Assembly: GCA_947034885.2 (NCBI GenBank)
Contig: OX344751.2
Span: forward strand, 41,011,082 to 41,075,081
Length of the DNA stretch: 64,000 nt
From: Thuidium tamariscinum
Taxonomy: Eukaryota > Streptophyta > Bryopsida > Hypnales > Thuidiaceae
Direction: 5' to 3'
A program made the translations under genes and the position numbers. This document shows positions 43,887-54,126 of this stretch, in pieces (position 1 is the first letter of the stretch; every line of letters begins with the position of its first letter). The notes below the pieces were generated by a model that saw only the letters and a program-made list of their open reading frames with translations, made no database searches and was not told the DNA's origin.

Positions 43887-45614
43887 ATGGGGGTGGCAGG
43901 GGACTTGGCTCGCTGGGAGTCAATGGAATTGTGGAAGAAGGGTGTGGACGTCAAGTTTGATCAATTTCCCCAGAACCACACAATGCAATCTCAAGCAATA
44001 GACGAATTGCGCTCCATGGTCCGTAATTTTGTGGGCAAGGGAATCCCTGCAGACGAAGGCTCCCCCTCCACCACCCGATCGGCCTTGGAGAACCAAGGTG
44101 ACATTCGTCTATCTGACACTAAAGCTGTAGAGGTGCCGCCTCAGTCAAAGCATAGAGTGCCTTCCCTGAAAGCTACAACGGAAAATGATGGTCAATTGGG
44201 GAAAGACAAGAGAGGCTCTGCTAGACTAGCGAAGAAGAAAGAAGGTGTTCGGGTCACAGCTAAAGCATCAGATATTACTCTCTCGGATTCTGACTCTCAA
44301 ATCACCCTCCCGGCTAGTAAGGAAGTGGATTCTCTTTACATCAGCAACCAATGCCAAGTGTCTGACCAGGTCATCCCTAAGGTCAGCACTAAAGAGGTGA
44401 AGGAGTCCCAAACGCAGAGTGTCACAGAGCCTTTGAGTGCGCCAACCACACTGACCATTGTGGAAGTGCCAGACCCACTTGAGCCACAAGGCAGAAGAGC
44501 AATTCCCGAGCCGCGGGAAGACTGTATAGTAGTGGAAATAGATGTAGCGGAACCTTCACCAGCCGGAGATGAAGAGACTATGACGAGCGAAGATGAGGAG
44601 GCTGGTGAAGGATTTGCTAGAGAATAAGGGTGCCAGCTCACGCCTGATAGTGGAGGCCCATCACCGGCAAGCAGCGATGACGCCGACAGCCATCCGCAAA
44701 AGGAAGAAGGTGAGGTAGCTAAATCACAGGAGAAGACTCGCGATGCATCTCCAAATGCAGTTGTAGGGGCAAGTCGCCCGAGCTCTAAGTCAGTGGAAGC
44801 AACAGCGGTCCTACCTTCACCAACAGAGAAGAAGTCCAAGAAACCCCCCAAGTCGCCGGCCAAGGTACTTTCCCCGCCCGGCGTTGGCACACACATGTCT
44901 AGATAGGTGAGACCTGTCGGGGCTAGTACTGTCATGCTTCCATTACATGAGTGTTCCCAGTCAAAATTGCTTGTTTTTAATGTACACGGTACATTACTAG
45001 ACTGCAGTATGCTCTCCGAGGATAATCCGAATCCACGAATCCGTAGTACTACAAACACCAAATTTCGGAGAGTAGTTTTTCGTCCATGGCTCAAACCCTT
45101 CCTTATCCGATGTTTTGAGAAATTCTGGGTCGCCTTTTGGGGCAACGATAGTGTGTCGCATATGGACGATGTACTGGCAACCATGCTGGGGGGGTGAAGG
45201 GGGTGAAAGGAACTCCATTATTTGCGTGGCCTGGGAAACAGTCCGAAGAGGAAGACGGTGCACATGGGTGGGCAAATGACTGGGGGAAACAATTAGAGTC
45301 AGTGTATGCATTGTGGCCTCATTTTTGTGCCGCAAATACAATTATCATAGATAGTAAGCCAAGTAGGGTGGAATGCACTCCCGATGCTAATGTCATCATT
45401 AGTACCCCTTTCTATGTGAAGTGGATTTGCACATTGGCAGATGATAAAGAGTACTTGAAACAGTACTTGTGGCCGTGCTTGGAGGCTTGGCACTCATGCC
45501 TAGATGTCGGGAGTTTTCGATCCAAATTCCCACAAGTTGTCAACGAGTCCATGTCACAAATGCTGCAGCGACGCCGAACTGAACATGCATATGAGTTTTT
45601 GGACCTTGTGGAAG
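43887..45614 (+). pseudogene. CACTA-2 accessory exon with FCP1/NIF-like HAD domain, broken
   Basis: ATG (after GGAATAG) opens MGVAGDLARWESMELWKKGV, matching the CACTA-1 exon at 5060. A long charged, low-complexity part precedes the FCP1/NIF-like domain: LLVFNVHGTLLD, then VAFWGNDS, then IIDSKPSRVECTPDANVI, YEFLDLVEG and a GTGAGG donor. As in CACTA-1, the motif I Asp are Asn and His. Breaks are TAA at 44625-44627, TAG at about 44904, and a frameshift at a G-run near 45187-45196. It is a pseudogene of the CACTA-1 ORF, and shows that the Asn/His state predates the split of the two copies. Confidence 0.8.
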
Positions 45615-45710
45615 GTGAGGGGACTAGCAAACCACGTGGTTGCACAAATGATGGTGTCCCCTCACCTTCCCTTGATCGACATATCTGATAATGTGTGTCG
45701 GCATGTGTAG

Positions 45711-45809
45711 GTGAAGGGACAGAACTCACAGAAGCAGGAGGCAAGGACAAAGCCTGCATCGACAATTGCCCCACGCCCTTCCGCACAATCCACGAAGAAG
45801 GTTTTGTGA
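45711..45809 (+). CDS. CACTA-2 accessory gene, small basic exon
   Basis: After a TGTGTAG acceptor one frame reads VKGQNSQKQEARTKPAST and continues to STKKV, resembling the CACTA-1 peptide at 3206-3126. CACTA-1 has a GTAAGT donor here; this copy reads GTTTTG. Phase uncertain. Confidence 0.35.
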   Translation: MKGQNSQKQEARTKPASTIAPRPSAQSTKKVL

Positions 45810-46560
45810 CCCTAAACCGATGCTTAGTTGCAATTACGGTTTGATGAAGTTGTTTAGTAGTGTTGGTGAAGACGTCAAGTCAAGAGCGAGTGCATGTAAA
45901 GTACCATCGTAGTATTCTTCCAGTGACGAGGGAGTTGTTGGGGAAGTTCTCACCGATTCAGTCATTTGGTAGAGACCTATAAGTCATTCAGGAGTTTTGA
46001 ATCGGGCTACCAAGTCGTGTCTGCCTTGAATAGGGTAGTCAGAAGTCCATTTCAGTGGATGTCAGCACAGCAAAGACATAATTGTGAAGTCCCTCACTAC
46101 AGGGGGCCTAAACCATTCAAGCAGTTAGGTTTTAACCTTAATCAACCAACTTTGTTGGTTGATGTTGACCACCCTCCAAGCACTAACTTTGTCTTATTAT
46201 ATCATTGTGTGCATGGCTAGTTTGTAACTGAATTATTTAGAGGAGCCGATCTTGGTTGCACAAGCGTGGCGCTTGTATAGATCTTTGTGTGCTTTGAATA
46301 TCCTTCCCTCTCTCTGTGCATAGAGGTCCATGTACTGTAAAGTCTATTCGAGGTACTTGAGATACAATAGTCCACAAAGTTACGAAGAAGTCGAACCTCA
46401 GTGACAATGCGCTTCCAAGTCATTTTAAAGTTAAACATGTGTTATGATTCAGTAACATTGAAGTGAGGGGGAAGTAGGTAGATTGTGAGAAATAATTTTC
46501 AGATTCCTATTATACATTTCAGCCATCTGTGAATTTGATTTCTGTGGTGGGCAACCAGTA
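45810..46560. other. Intron-like spacer before the CACTA-2 last exon
   Basis: No gene recognised. AGTCATTTGG and AAGTCATTC words occur at 45958-46000, and a GGCAACCAGTAG acceptor region lies at 46550-46561. Confidence 0.4.
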
Positions 46561-46831
46561 GGCATATCGATGCGGAGACGAAGTTTTCCTAATAAATCCA
46601 CGGGCCACAAGGCAAAGAGTGGCAGTGGGGAAGATTAGCGGAATCCTTGGGAAGCACAAGTTCCACTTCGAGGAAATACCGAAGACATGGTTCAAGGTGG
46701 ACGTGAAGGAGATTTTGAACGCAGGAGTGGCACTCATGTTTCCAAATGATGCAGATGATCAAAGGATAATTGACGATGTCAAAGGGACGTGCACCATATG
46801 GGACCAGAAGTACCTCAAGATGACCATCTAA
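46561..46831 (+). CDS. CACTA-2 accessory gene, last exon, TNP1-like module
   Basis: The frame reads AYRCGDEVFLINPRATRQ, VAVGKISGILGKHKFHFEE, TWFKVDVKEI, ALMFPNDADDQRIIDDVKG and TCTIWDQKYL, to TAA at 46829. It resembles the TNP1/DUF8039-type module of plant En/Spm proteins (a conserved Gly-hydrophobic unit followed by a P-x-D step). It is intact here, unlike the CACTA-1 copy at 2268-2002. The upstream exons are broken, so the whole gene is not functional. Confidence 0.6.
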
Positions 46832-47916
46832 AGTCCAGCAGGCAGCAGCAGCCTTTTTTTTCTTCATAAGGTCTAGTTGGGGACTTGTAGCATTTTTGTG
46901 ACTATCCCATGAGTACCATGATATTGTAAATATTGATGGTTAATAGCAACGTGTTAACCCTTCTTGTCTATGAGTGTTTGTTTTTGTTTTGCACTTTTTG
47001 GAATTTATGCCGTGATTTTTGATCCTGAAGTGTGAAGCGCTGTCTTGCATAGGCAATTAGAATTTTTTGATTATCTTCATGTATTCTAAGAATGCATGGG
47101 GCGAATAGCAGGTGTGATTTCAGTCACGTATTGGTACTGAAATCTACTCGTGTTCCTCTGTAATGTACTTGGTACAATAGTTGTGTTGGAGTCATGTGTA
47201 GGTAGTCCCCTCTATTTATGAGTTAGGAGGAAATCATAAGGAAGTAATAGCTTTCTACTCCAGAAGAAGGCGGTGCAAGGCCAGAATCCGGTACTTGACT
47301 TGCACTCGTGAATGTAGAGACTAATTCCCGACTTTGTAATCCATAGAAGCCATAAATTCTAACTGAAAATCGACTCTAGAAGTGACGGCCTTTCACTCTA
47401 GAATGACCACAAAACACGTTAAAAATGCGTCCCACAGTCAACACGAACAACACAACCGTCACACCTGAATCACTTGGAAATGACAGCGCAGTCATAAAAC
47501 GCAACTCACTCACAACTTAGGAACAACTTCACAATGACTACGCCTTGAACCGCCACGTGTCAATCCCCAGTAATTCAATGACTGTAATATGACTCGAAAA
47601 TGACTTCCACAAGTGCTGATGTGGACTTCCAAGACCACTCAGATTTGACTCAAACGCAACTAAAAAATGACTCCGCTATTTGCTGACGGGGACCGCCACG
47701 TCACTAGAAAGTCTGAAAATTTGGGCAACAGCCCGTCATTTTCCCAAAATTTGCCAAAAAAGTTTGCTGCCCCATAGGCTGTCCCATCCTGAATTCATCC
47801 AAGGGTCAACCGGATGGTGATTATACAAATGTAGTCATTCTTCAAATGACTTGTCCACAATGATTGCAGGGCAGTTAGTCGCGATGGAGTCATTTTTGGC
47901 AAAAATGACTGGTTTA
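46832..47916 (-). repeat. CACTA-2 subterminal region, accessory-gene side
   Basis: No gene. From about 47380 to 47916, AATGACT, AAATGACTTC, CAACTCA and CCACGTCA words are dense, like the left end of CACTA-1. The part before 47100 is probably the 3' untranslated region of the accessory gene. Confidence 0.65.
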
Positions 47917-47960
47917 CAGTCATAGATCACAGTCATTTATACTCCTCCTTTTTTGTAGTG
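47917..47960 (-). repeat. CACTA-2 terminal inverted repeat, accessory side
   Basis: The complement begins CACTACAAAAAAGGAGGAG and contains ATAAATGACTG and TCTATGACTG. Confidence 0.9.
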
Positions 47961-48063
47961 TTGGAAGGCTTTCTTTTTACACCCAATTAGAAAGAAAACT
48001 CAATTAGACACAGAACCCGTGTGAAAAACTCTTAGCTCGAGGGTGGAGTTAGGAGCGCTCACA
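47961..48063 (+). mobile_element. LTR-A, 3' end
   Basis: It continues the LTR interrupted at 22696, matches LTR-B 29862-29961 closely, and ends GGAGCGCTCACA. The next five bases, GTGGA, should equal the bases before the LTR start off the window. Confidence 0.9.
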
Positions 48064-48188
48064 GTGGATCATCAGTCATTTTTTAGTAGCGAAAGCGAGG
48101 TTGTCCTATTTGACGACCAAAGTGTCACTAGTATATGACCTTGTTTCTTGTGGAAACTAATTAAAAAGTGTCCTCTGTGTATTGATAG

Positions 48189-49102
48189 TACCTCCTGGCT
48201 CCTGATTCGGTATACGCTTGATTTGATGCATTGCAAATTAAACCTAGCAAAGAACTTTCTGAAAACAATTACTGGGAAAAAAGACACTGTGAAGGTCCGT
48301 AGAGACTTGCAAAGGAGAAATGTGAGGAAGCATCTATGGCTAACTCTACACCCACGTAAGGCAGGGAAGATGGTCAAGCCCAGAGTAACATATTTATGAC
48401 GGAAGAAGAGTTTGAGAAGTTTGCAAAGTGCATTGAATCACTGAAGACACCTAGTGGGTACTCATCCGACTTGGGTAAGTGCATCCGCAAGAAAAACTTT
48501 GGAGGCTTGAAGTCTCATGATTACCACGTTTTAATGCAACAAGTGATGCCTCTAGCTCTCCATGGACTCATGCAACCTGGGCCTCGTATGGCTGTGATAA
48601 GAATGTGCAAAGTGTTCAGGCGCCTTTACACAAAGGTATACAATCCCCTGGATTTTCCTTCACTGGAAGCGGACGTGGCAGAGAGCATGGCATTGTTGGA
48701 AATCGAATTTCCACCCTCATTTTTTTGACATTATGACGCATCTCCCATACCATCTAGCAAAGGAGCTCGACTTGTGCAGACCAAGTAGTGCCAGGTGGAT
48801 GTACCCTGTGGAACGGTATATGAAGGTCTTGAAGAACCATGTTCGCAATCTAATACGACCAGAGGCTGAGGGGCTTGCATGGCAGAAGGGTATTTGAAAG
48901 ATGAATGCCTAGGATTTATGACAGAGTACCTCCAGAGATTTGAACCCACCCAGAGGCGTATGTAGGATGCAGAGGAGGAGTATGGAGACCCTGAGGAGGT
49001 TCTACAAGGGGCAGGAAAGCCATATGTAATGACTGCGGACATGAGAGACATGGCGTACGAATATGTGTTGTCAAACATCTCAATTATGCAGGATTTGGTT
49101 GA
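48189..49102 (+). pseudogene. CACTA-3 transposase, DUF4218 exon, decayed
   Basis: It reads LLIRYTLDLMHCKLNLAKN (Glu of DLMHCE is Lys), FLKTITGKKDTVKVRRDL and KAGKMVKPRVTY. Then come a 1-base frameshift, EEEFEKFAKCIES ... ESMALLEIEFPPSFF, a further shift in a T-run at about 48720 (seven T versus six in CACTA-1), and HLPYHLAKELDLC. An insertion of a few bases lies near 48865, and a TAG in RRM*DAEEEYGD. It ends at a good GA|GTAAGT donor. Decay is heavier than in CACTA-1 or CACTA-2, as expected for the oldest copy. Confidence 0.85.
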
Positions 49103-49544
49103 GTAAGTTGTACCATAAAACATTTTATGAGATTCCCAAGCGTTAAATTGTTTAGGTTCTCAGTTGATATTGTTCATGCAACCTTAAGTCAAACATGAGC
49201 TTCCAATGGCATAGAAGACATTCTTGCATCATTCTTAAGTCTTGTCCGCAGCTCATGACTTCATAGTGGCTGAATGCTAACTACAAGAAGTCAAGAGTAA
49301 GTCACAGAATGCTACCGAAGTTGTATTTTTACAGGGTACAAGAGAATCTTCTGTGCTTATGCAGGGTTTTCTCTGGCGACAACGCGACATCGCGACAACC
49401 AGACGTCACACGACGTCTCGTGGATACCCTCGCGACGTCCAATAGAGTCAAAGTTACCTTTGACTTTTAAAAATTTACCACACAGTAAATAATGCCACCT
49501 GGATGCCATGTGGCATCCACGTATTACATTTTGGAGGCGCATGC

Positions 49545-49655
49545 GGATCTAAAAAAGATAGGCGACTACAGGTATAGGGCGACCTCTGGTAGAGGCGACC
49601 TCAGGTAGGGCGACCTCGGGTAAGGGCGACCTCAGGTAGGGGCGACCTCTTCCTT
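49545..49655 (+). repeat. Left subterminal GGCGACCTC repeats
   Basis: About five copies of a ~20-bp unit with GGGCGACCTC and GGTAG. It is the inverse of the right-end GAGGTCGCCC array. hAT transposases bind subterminal repeats (established for Ac); binding here is inferred. Confidence 0.75.
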
Positions 49656-49710
49656 TTTTTTTTTTTTTTTAGCAAATGGGGAAACCCCATTGCATTAAAA
49701 AGAAAGGGGG

Positions 49711-50600
49711 GTAACCTCTTCTAATGCTGTTAAAAAAATTGCACTCACCTAAGACTACAAAAAATAAAAATTTAGAAACACTTAAAGCCTTTTGTCACAT
49801 CCTAGTTTTTTATTTGTTTTTGGCCATAACTTTTTATTTTTTGCTCCAAATGACTTAAAATTGGTAGGAAAGCTATTCATAGCTATTATAAATCTATAAT
49901 GAATTTTGGAGATTTTTCAAAAATAATTTATTATTTTTAAATAGCCCCAAAAAATTTCTCACAATACTTGATTTAGGGGGTTTTAGCACCATTTACCTGC
50001 AAAAAAAACGAATTTTGACCTAAAATTTAGAGAGGATGGTCTCCTAGTAGACTTATAGCTACTGTCTAAATGAACTTTTAAAATACTTATTTTAATGTGT
50101 TGTAGAAGTCTACAAAGAGAGCTTCATTTTGCATTTTTTCTTAAAATACATAAAAATACATCATTTGGAAAAACTTTGCGGAGATGAGATTTGACCAAAA
50201 AACTCACTAAAATAATGTTTTATACCTTTGGAAAAAAATGCAAAATGAAGCTCTCTTTGTGGACTTCTACAATACATAAAAATAAGTCTATTTTGAAAAT
50301 TCATTTAGACAATAGCTATAAATATACTAAGAGACCATCCTCTCCAAATTTTAGGTCAAAATTCGTTTTTTGGGGAGGTAAATGGTGCTAAAAACCCCTA
50401 AATCAAGTATTGTGAGAAATTTTTGGGGCTATTTTGAAAAATCTCCAAAATTCATTATAGATACATAATAGCCATGAGTAGCTTCCCAATAAATTTTGAA
50501 TCATTTGAAGCTAAAACACAAAATTTATGGCTAAAAAAAATCGGAATCTAAGGTGTGACAAAACGCAACAAATAGTACAAGTGTTTCTTGCAATCACCCA
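49711..50600. mobile_element. Long foldback element (~890 bp)
   Basis: Two arms of roughly 400 bp are inverted copies. Examples are the left-arm GCTTCATTTTGCATTTTTTC near 50121 against GCAAAATGAAGC near 50240, and GTCACA near 49795 against TGTGACAAAACGC near 50555. The outermost bases TCTTCTAATG and CATTAGAAGA also pair. Loop about 50140-50230. The right end carries GCAAGAAACACTTG (inverted), the terminal word of the 37533-38277 element. No ORF. The transcript would form a long hairpin. Confidence 0.75.
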
Positions 50601-51587
50601 TTAGAAGATATTAGCATTCAAGTTGGAAAAATAAAATTTTGAATGTTGGACTACAATTTCAATGACTTTGACCGTAATTCATGGAAATTTTTTGCACTAT
50701 AGACTTTGTTTTTTATGTTATATTATAATTTAAAAAATTGATTTAAAAGTCTAAGAAAAAAAATTCCAAAAAAACAAATTTGTTTTCAATCTCTAACCCC
50801 TAAAAGCCCAAAGGGTTAGGACAAAATGCAAATGTGATAAGATACAAGTTCTATAACTTTTTTGAAGTTATCATCAAAAAAGATTATATGAAACACAAAA
50901 AATAGAAAGTATCTATATAGGTAGAGTTTTAAAGTTGTTTTTAGATTATTTTCAAATGAATTTTGAAGATATAACTTCAAAAAAATCACCAAAAATACAA
51001 TTTCCTCTTTAGCACTTGATTTTTTTTGGATTGGTCAAAATTGTGGTTTCTATTGATTTGTGAAAAAATGAAAAAGATCTAATAATGAAAGAATCAACAT
51101 TTTCTCCAAATATTAAAATTTTCAATACTATGCAATTCTAAACACTTCCTGCTATTTTTCTTATAATTTTTATTTGATCACATTGATCTTAGTTTTGAAT
51201 GTAAATGTTGAAAGACAATCCAATTTTTTTAAATTGAAAAAATATATAATGCCCAAAAATTCTACCCAAAGTCAAGCAACAACCAAAAAAAAGCCACGTG
51301 AGTACTTAGGGGTTTACAAATTGTTAAGTAGAAATAGGTTGAACAAAAAAATAAATTATTGATAGCTCTAGGATAGAATTGAATCACATAAATTCTAATT
51401 GTGTGATTTTTCTAGGAAGAAAATTTTAACTTGATAAATAGTTTTTTAGAAAATTTGTGAAAATTGCATTCAAAATGAAATCTAATACGTTATTTTTCAA
51501 GAAGTTTCTATAATTGCTCAAAAAACAAGATTATCTATAATTTTTTAATCATTAGTCCAAATAGAATGAATCATAGCTTTATATGTA
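50601..51587. other. AT-rich interior of the hAT-type element
   Basis: No gene, repeat or element end recognised. Very A/T-rich with short homopolymers. Confidence 0.4.
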
Positions 51588-51956
51588 TGTCGCAGTCCGG
51601 AAATATCATGTAAGTGAAAATAGGAAGATAGTATATAGAGTAGCTCAATTTTTCAAAATTTTAGGGTTAGATATGGAAAGAAGAAGACAATTAAAGTCTT
51701 TTTTCCTTGGGATCCATCTGAACCGGATTGAGCAAGGAGAATTTCCGGGTTATGGGTATAAGTTTCCGGATCCGGATTCTCCAGTCTCCGGAACGGAACT
51801 TTCCGAAAGACGGATCCGGTATACCTAAAGACGGATCCGAGCCAGTTCCGGATGGTCGGCCCTTACAAGTCTACGCCGCCAACCTACGAAAACTAGCGTA
51901 ACGGCCAGGGAACGTCGTGCCGTTCCGAGGGGAACTGGGAACGCAGGGTACCGACT

Positions 51957-52000
51957 GGTATATAAACCCCTCTACTCCACTTCATTTTTCCTTTTCGATT
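51957..52000 (+). promoter_or_regulatory. LTR-E core promoter, TATATAAA
   Basis: TATATAAAC at 51959-51967 is followed by pyrimidine-rich CCCCTCTACTCCACTTC, as in plant promoters. The ORF starts about 150 bases downstream at 52141. Confidence 0.65.
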
Positions 52001-52140
52001 TGGCAAATCGAGGTACAGCTTGTGTGTAGGTTCTGGAGTGCGTATAGAGAGAGAAAGAGTGGTGAGCAGTAGAGATCGGTTCCGGGTTTAGTTCAGGGTC
52101 GGTGCCGACCGCACTGACAAGTTCCGACTCGGGCGGAGAG

Positions 52141-54126
52141 ATGGCGAGTTCTTCCAATCCAAAACGGGTGGTAGTAACTGCCAGGGCGATTTCGCCACTC
52201 ATCCCTTCCGATCCGCAACATCGGAAGGAGTTAGAGGATGATTTAGTCTTCCTAGGGTGTCACGGGTTGATCAAGCGCCCGTGGAGTGTGAAGAGTGACG
52301 AGATGGTGCAGGAAATCCTCTCGAGAGTTCCGAATCAGTACCAACTCACAGTAAGGAGTAGACCGAGTGCCTGGTCGCCGGATACCTGGGCGGATGTATA
52401 CGGTTTTGATAAAACTGGATTAGATATGGCTCCCCGGACGGATAAGTTTGGTGTTAACAAGTTCCGGAATCCGCCCCACCCTAAGGACGGATACTCAGTT
52501 CCAGATTGCACGAACGACCGGCACAGACAGATGTTGGAATTCCTGATTCCCATCCTCTACCCGGAAAAGCCTACCCGTGTCACGATGACGATAGCAAACA
52601 CCATCTTCGGGTGTTTTGAGAAGCGGATAGTCAACTGGAGCCTAGTCCTCCAGTATGTAGTTAATCGGCTAGCCGATCATGTGGGATGGGAGAAAACCAG
52701 CACCATCAACGCCTATCTGTTCCACTTGTACCACCACAATGATGTACTGAGCGGCCCGGAACTCCTCCGCTATGAGACGGGAGTTCAGATCCTCAAGTAC
52801 GGCTTGACGGATGAGTTGGAGAAGGAGCCGGAGGACCTAGAGGACGAGCGGATGGACGAAGACCCGGAAGAGCAGAAGCCGGCCAGCCAGCCGGAATGGA
52901 AGAAATCCACAACGCCGGATAAGAGGGGACATCCAAACCTGGATCCACCTGGATCGACCTTGGGGAAGAAGAAGCGGAACCACTTCGACACCATCATCCG
53001 ACACGCCATGATGGCACACGCGGACAGCAACAACTACGAGGCGATACTCGAGCAGATCGCCACCAAGCTAGGCGCGGTGAGGATCGAGGATATTCCGGAA
53101 ATCCTCGACCGTCTTCCGACTCAAGAGGTGTTGCGGAAGAAGGACGAGGAGATCCGGAAGTGGGAGGACGAATCCCGGATCCAGACGGATCGGACCCGAC
53201 AGGCGGAAGATCTGGCCCGGGTAGTTGAGGAGGGACGGCGGAAGGCGGAAGAGGAGCGGAATGGGCTCTGTAATACGGTGACGTATCTGGAGAGTGATCT
53301 CAGTGTCGCCAACGGGAAGATTGGCGAGGCTACCTCCTTGGTTCAGAACCTGTAAGAGTTGGTGGCCCAGCCGACGGAAACAGTGATGAGGGCGAAATTG
53401 TTTTCCGCCCGGCTGATGACGGAAGGGCACGTCACCGGATCAAAAGTCATCACAATCTTGGTGGATTACCAGGCCAAGATGGAAGGGGTACTGAAGGAGA
53501 TGAGGGCCTTAATTGGGGCTCTCAATCCGGAGTTGGGGGAAGGCCTGTCGAGCTTGCTCAACCAGCAGGTTTATACGGACTTCAGCCCCGGAGCGCAAGG
53601 ACGGATGTCGACGGATCGGAAGCTACTCGGAAACTCGCCGGTCGTGAAGAACCTCGGCGAACTCGGATCGGATCCGAATGCGGCCGGACCATCCAACACA
53701 CCTACGGAACTGCAAGAGAAGAGGGCATCACCACGGATCGACCTGGAGATCCGGATGAAGGCCCTAGCGAATCCGGCCAGGAAGAATCCGGAGAAGTTCG
53801 CCCACATGAACGAGCCAGACAGGGTTCCGGGCAAGGATCCGCGCAGCAAGACAGTCATCTTGGATGACTCGGATAGGGAAGACAATCCGCCCCTCATCAT
53901 CCGTGATGAAGCTAGGGAGCAGGGCGGATTTCAGGAAGTGGAGCATTCGGAAAGCTCCGAGGCAGATTCGGAGGAGACCTCGACGGAAGACAACGGAACG
54001 CCACCGGTTCCGATTCAGAAGAGGCAGACCCGATCCGCCACCAAGAAGGCTCCCCCTCCCAAGGTAGTGACGCGAAGGAATTCGGTTCCGCCCGCGAGTA
54101 CTACATCGAAGCGGGCACGTAAGTAG
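52141..54126 (+). pseudogene. LTR-E protein, unrecognised family, one in-frame stop
   Basis: ATG at 52141 (MASSSNPKRVVV). An earlier in-frame codon at 52102 is possible, but the LTR-D protein aligns from here. About 660 codons with a single TAA at 53353-53355. Conserved part: GLIKRPWSVK, DVYGFDKTG, TDKFGVNKFR, KDGYSVPDC, NTIFGCFEKRIVNWS, AYLFHLYHHND. A Glu/Arg-rich likely coiled coil spans about residues 310-405 (KKDEEIRKWEDES). After the stop the frame continues LVAQPTETVMRAKLF, with a helical segment (KMEGVLKEMRAL) like that of LTR-D. The end has an acidic run and a basic terminus (TSKRARK). No enzyme motif seen. Possibly a gag-like or regulatory protein; function unknown. Confidence 0.7.

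Larger units (their letters stand above)
22697..47960 (-). mobile_element. CACTA-2, near-complete En/Spm-type DNA transposon, inverted relative to CACTA-1
   Basis: It starts CACTACAAAAAATCAGGGG at 22697 and ends with the inverse at 47960. TTG lies on both sides (22694-22696, 47961-47963). The flanks join to read GCTTGGAAGGC, the uninterrupted sequence found in LTR-B near 29858 and in LTR-C near 42896. The paralogous empty sites therefore confirm both ends. The transposase is on the - strand (34245 to 23904) and the accessory gene on the + strand (36035 to 46831). It contains LTR-B, LTR-C and a small TIR element. Multiple stops make it defective. Confidence 0.95.

Noticed and set aside
50191..50391. 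66-residue ORF in the hAT interior
   Set aside because: It lies in the right arm of a long inverted repeat, and composition follows the AT-rich repeat.
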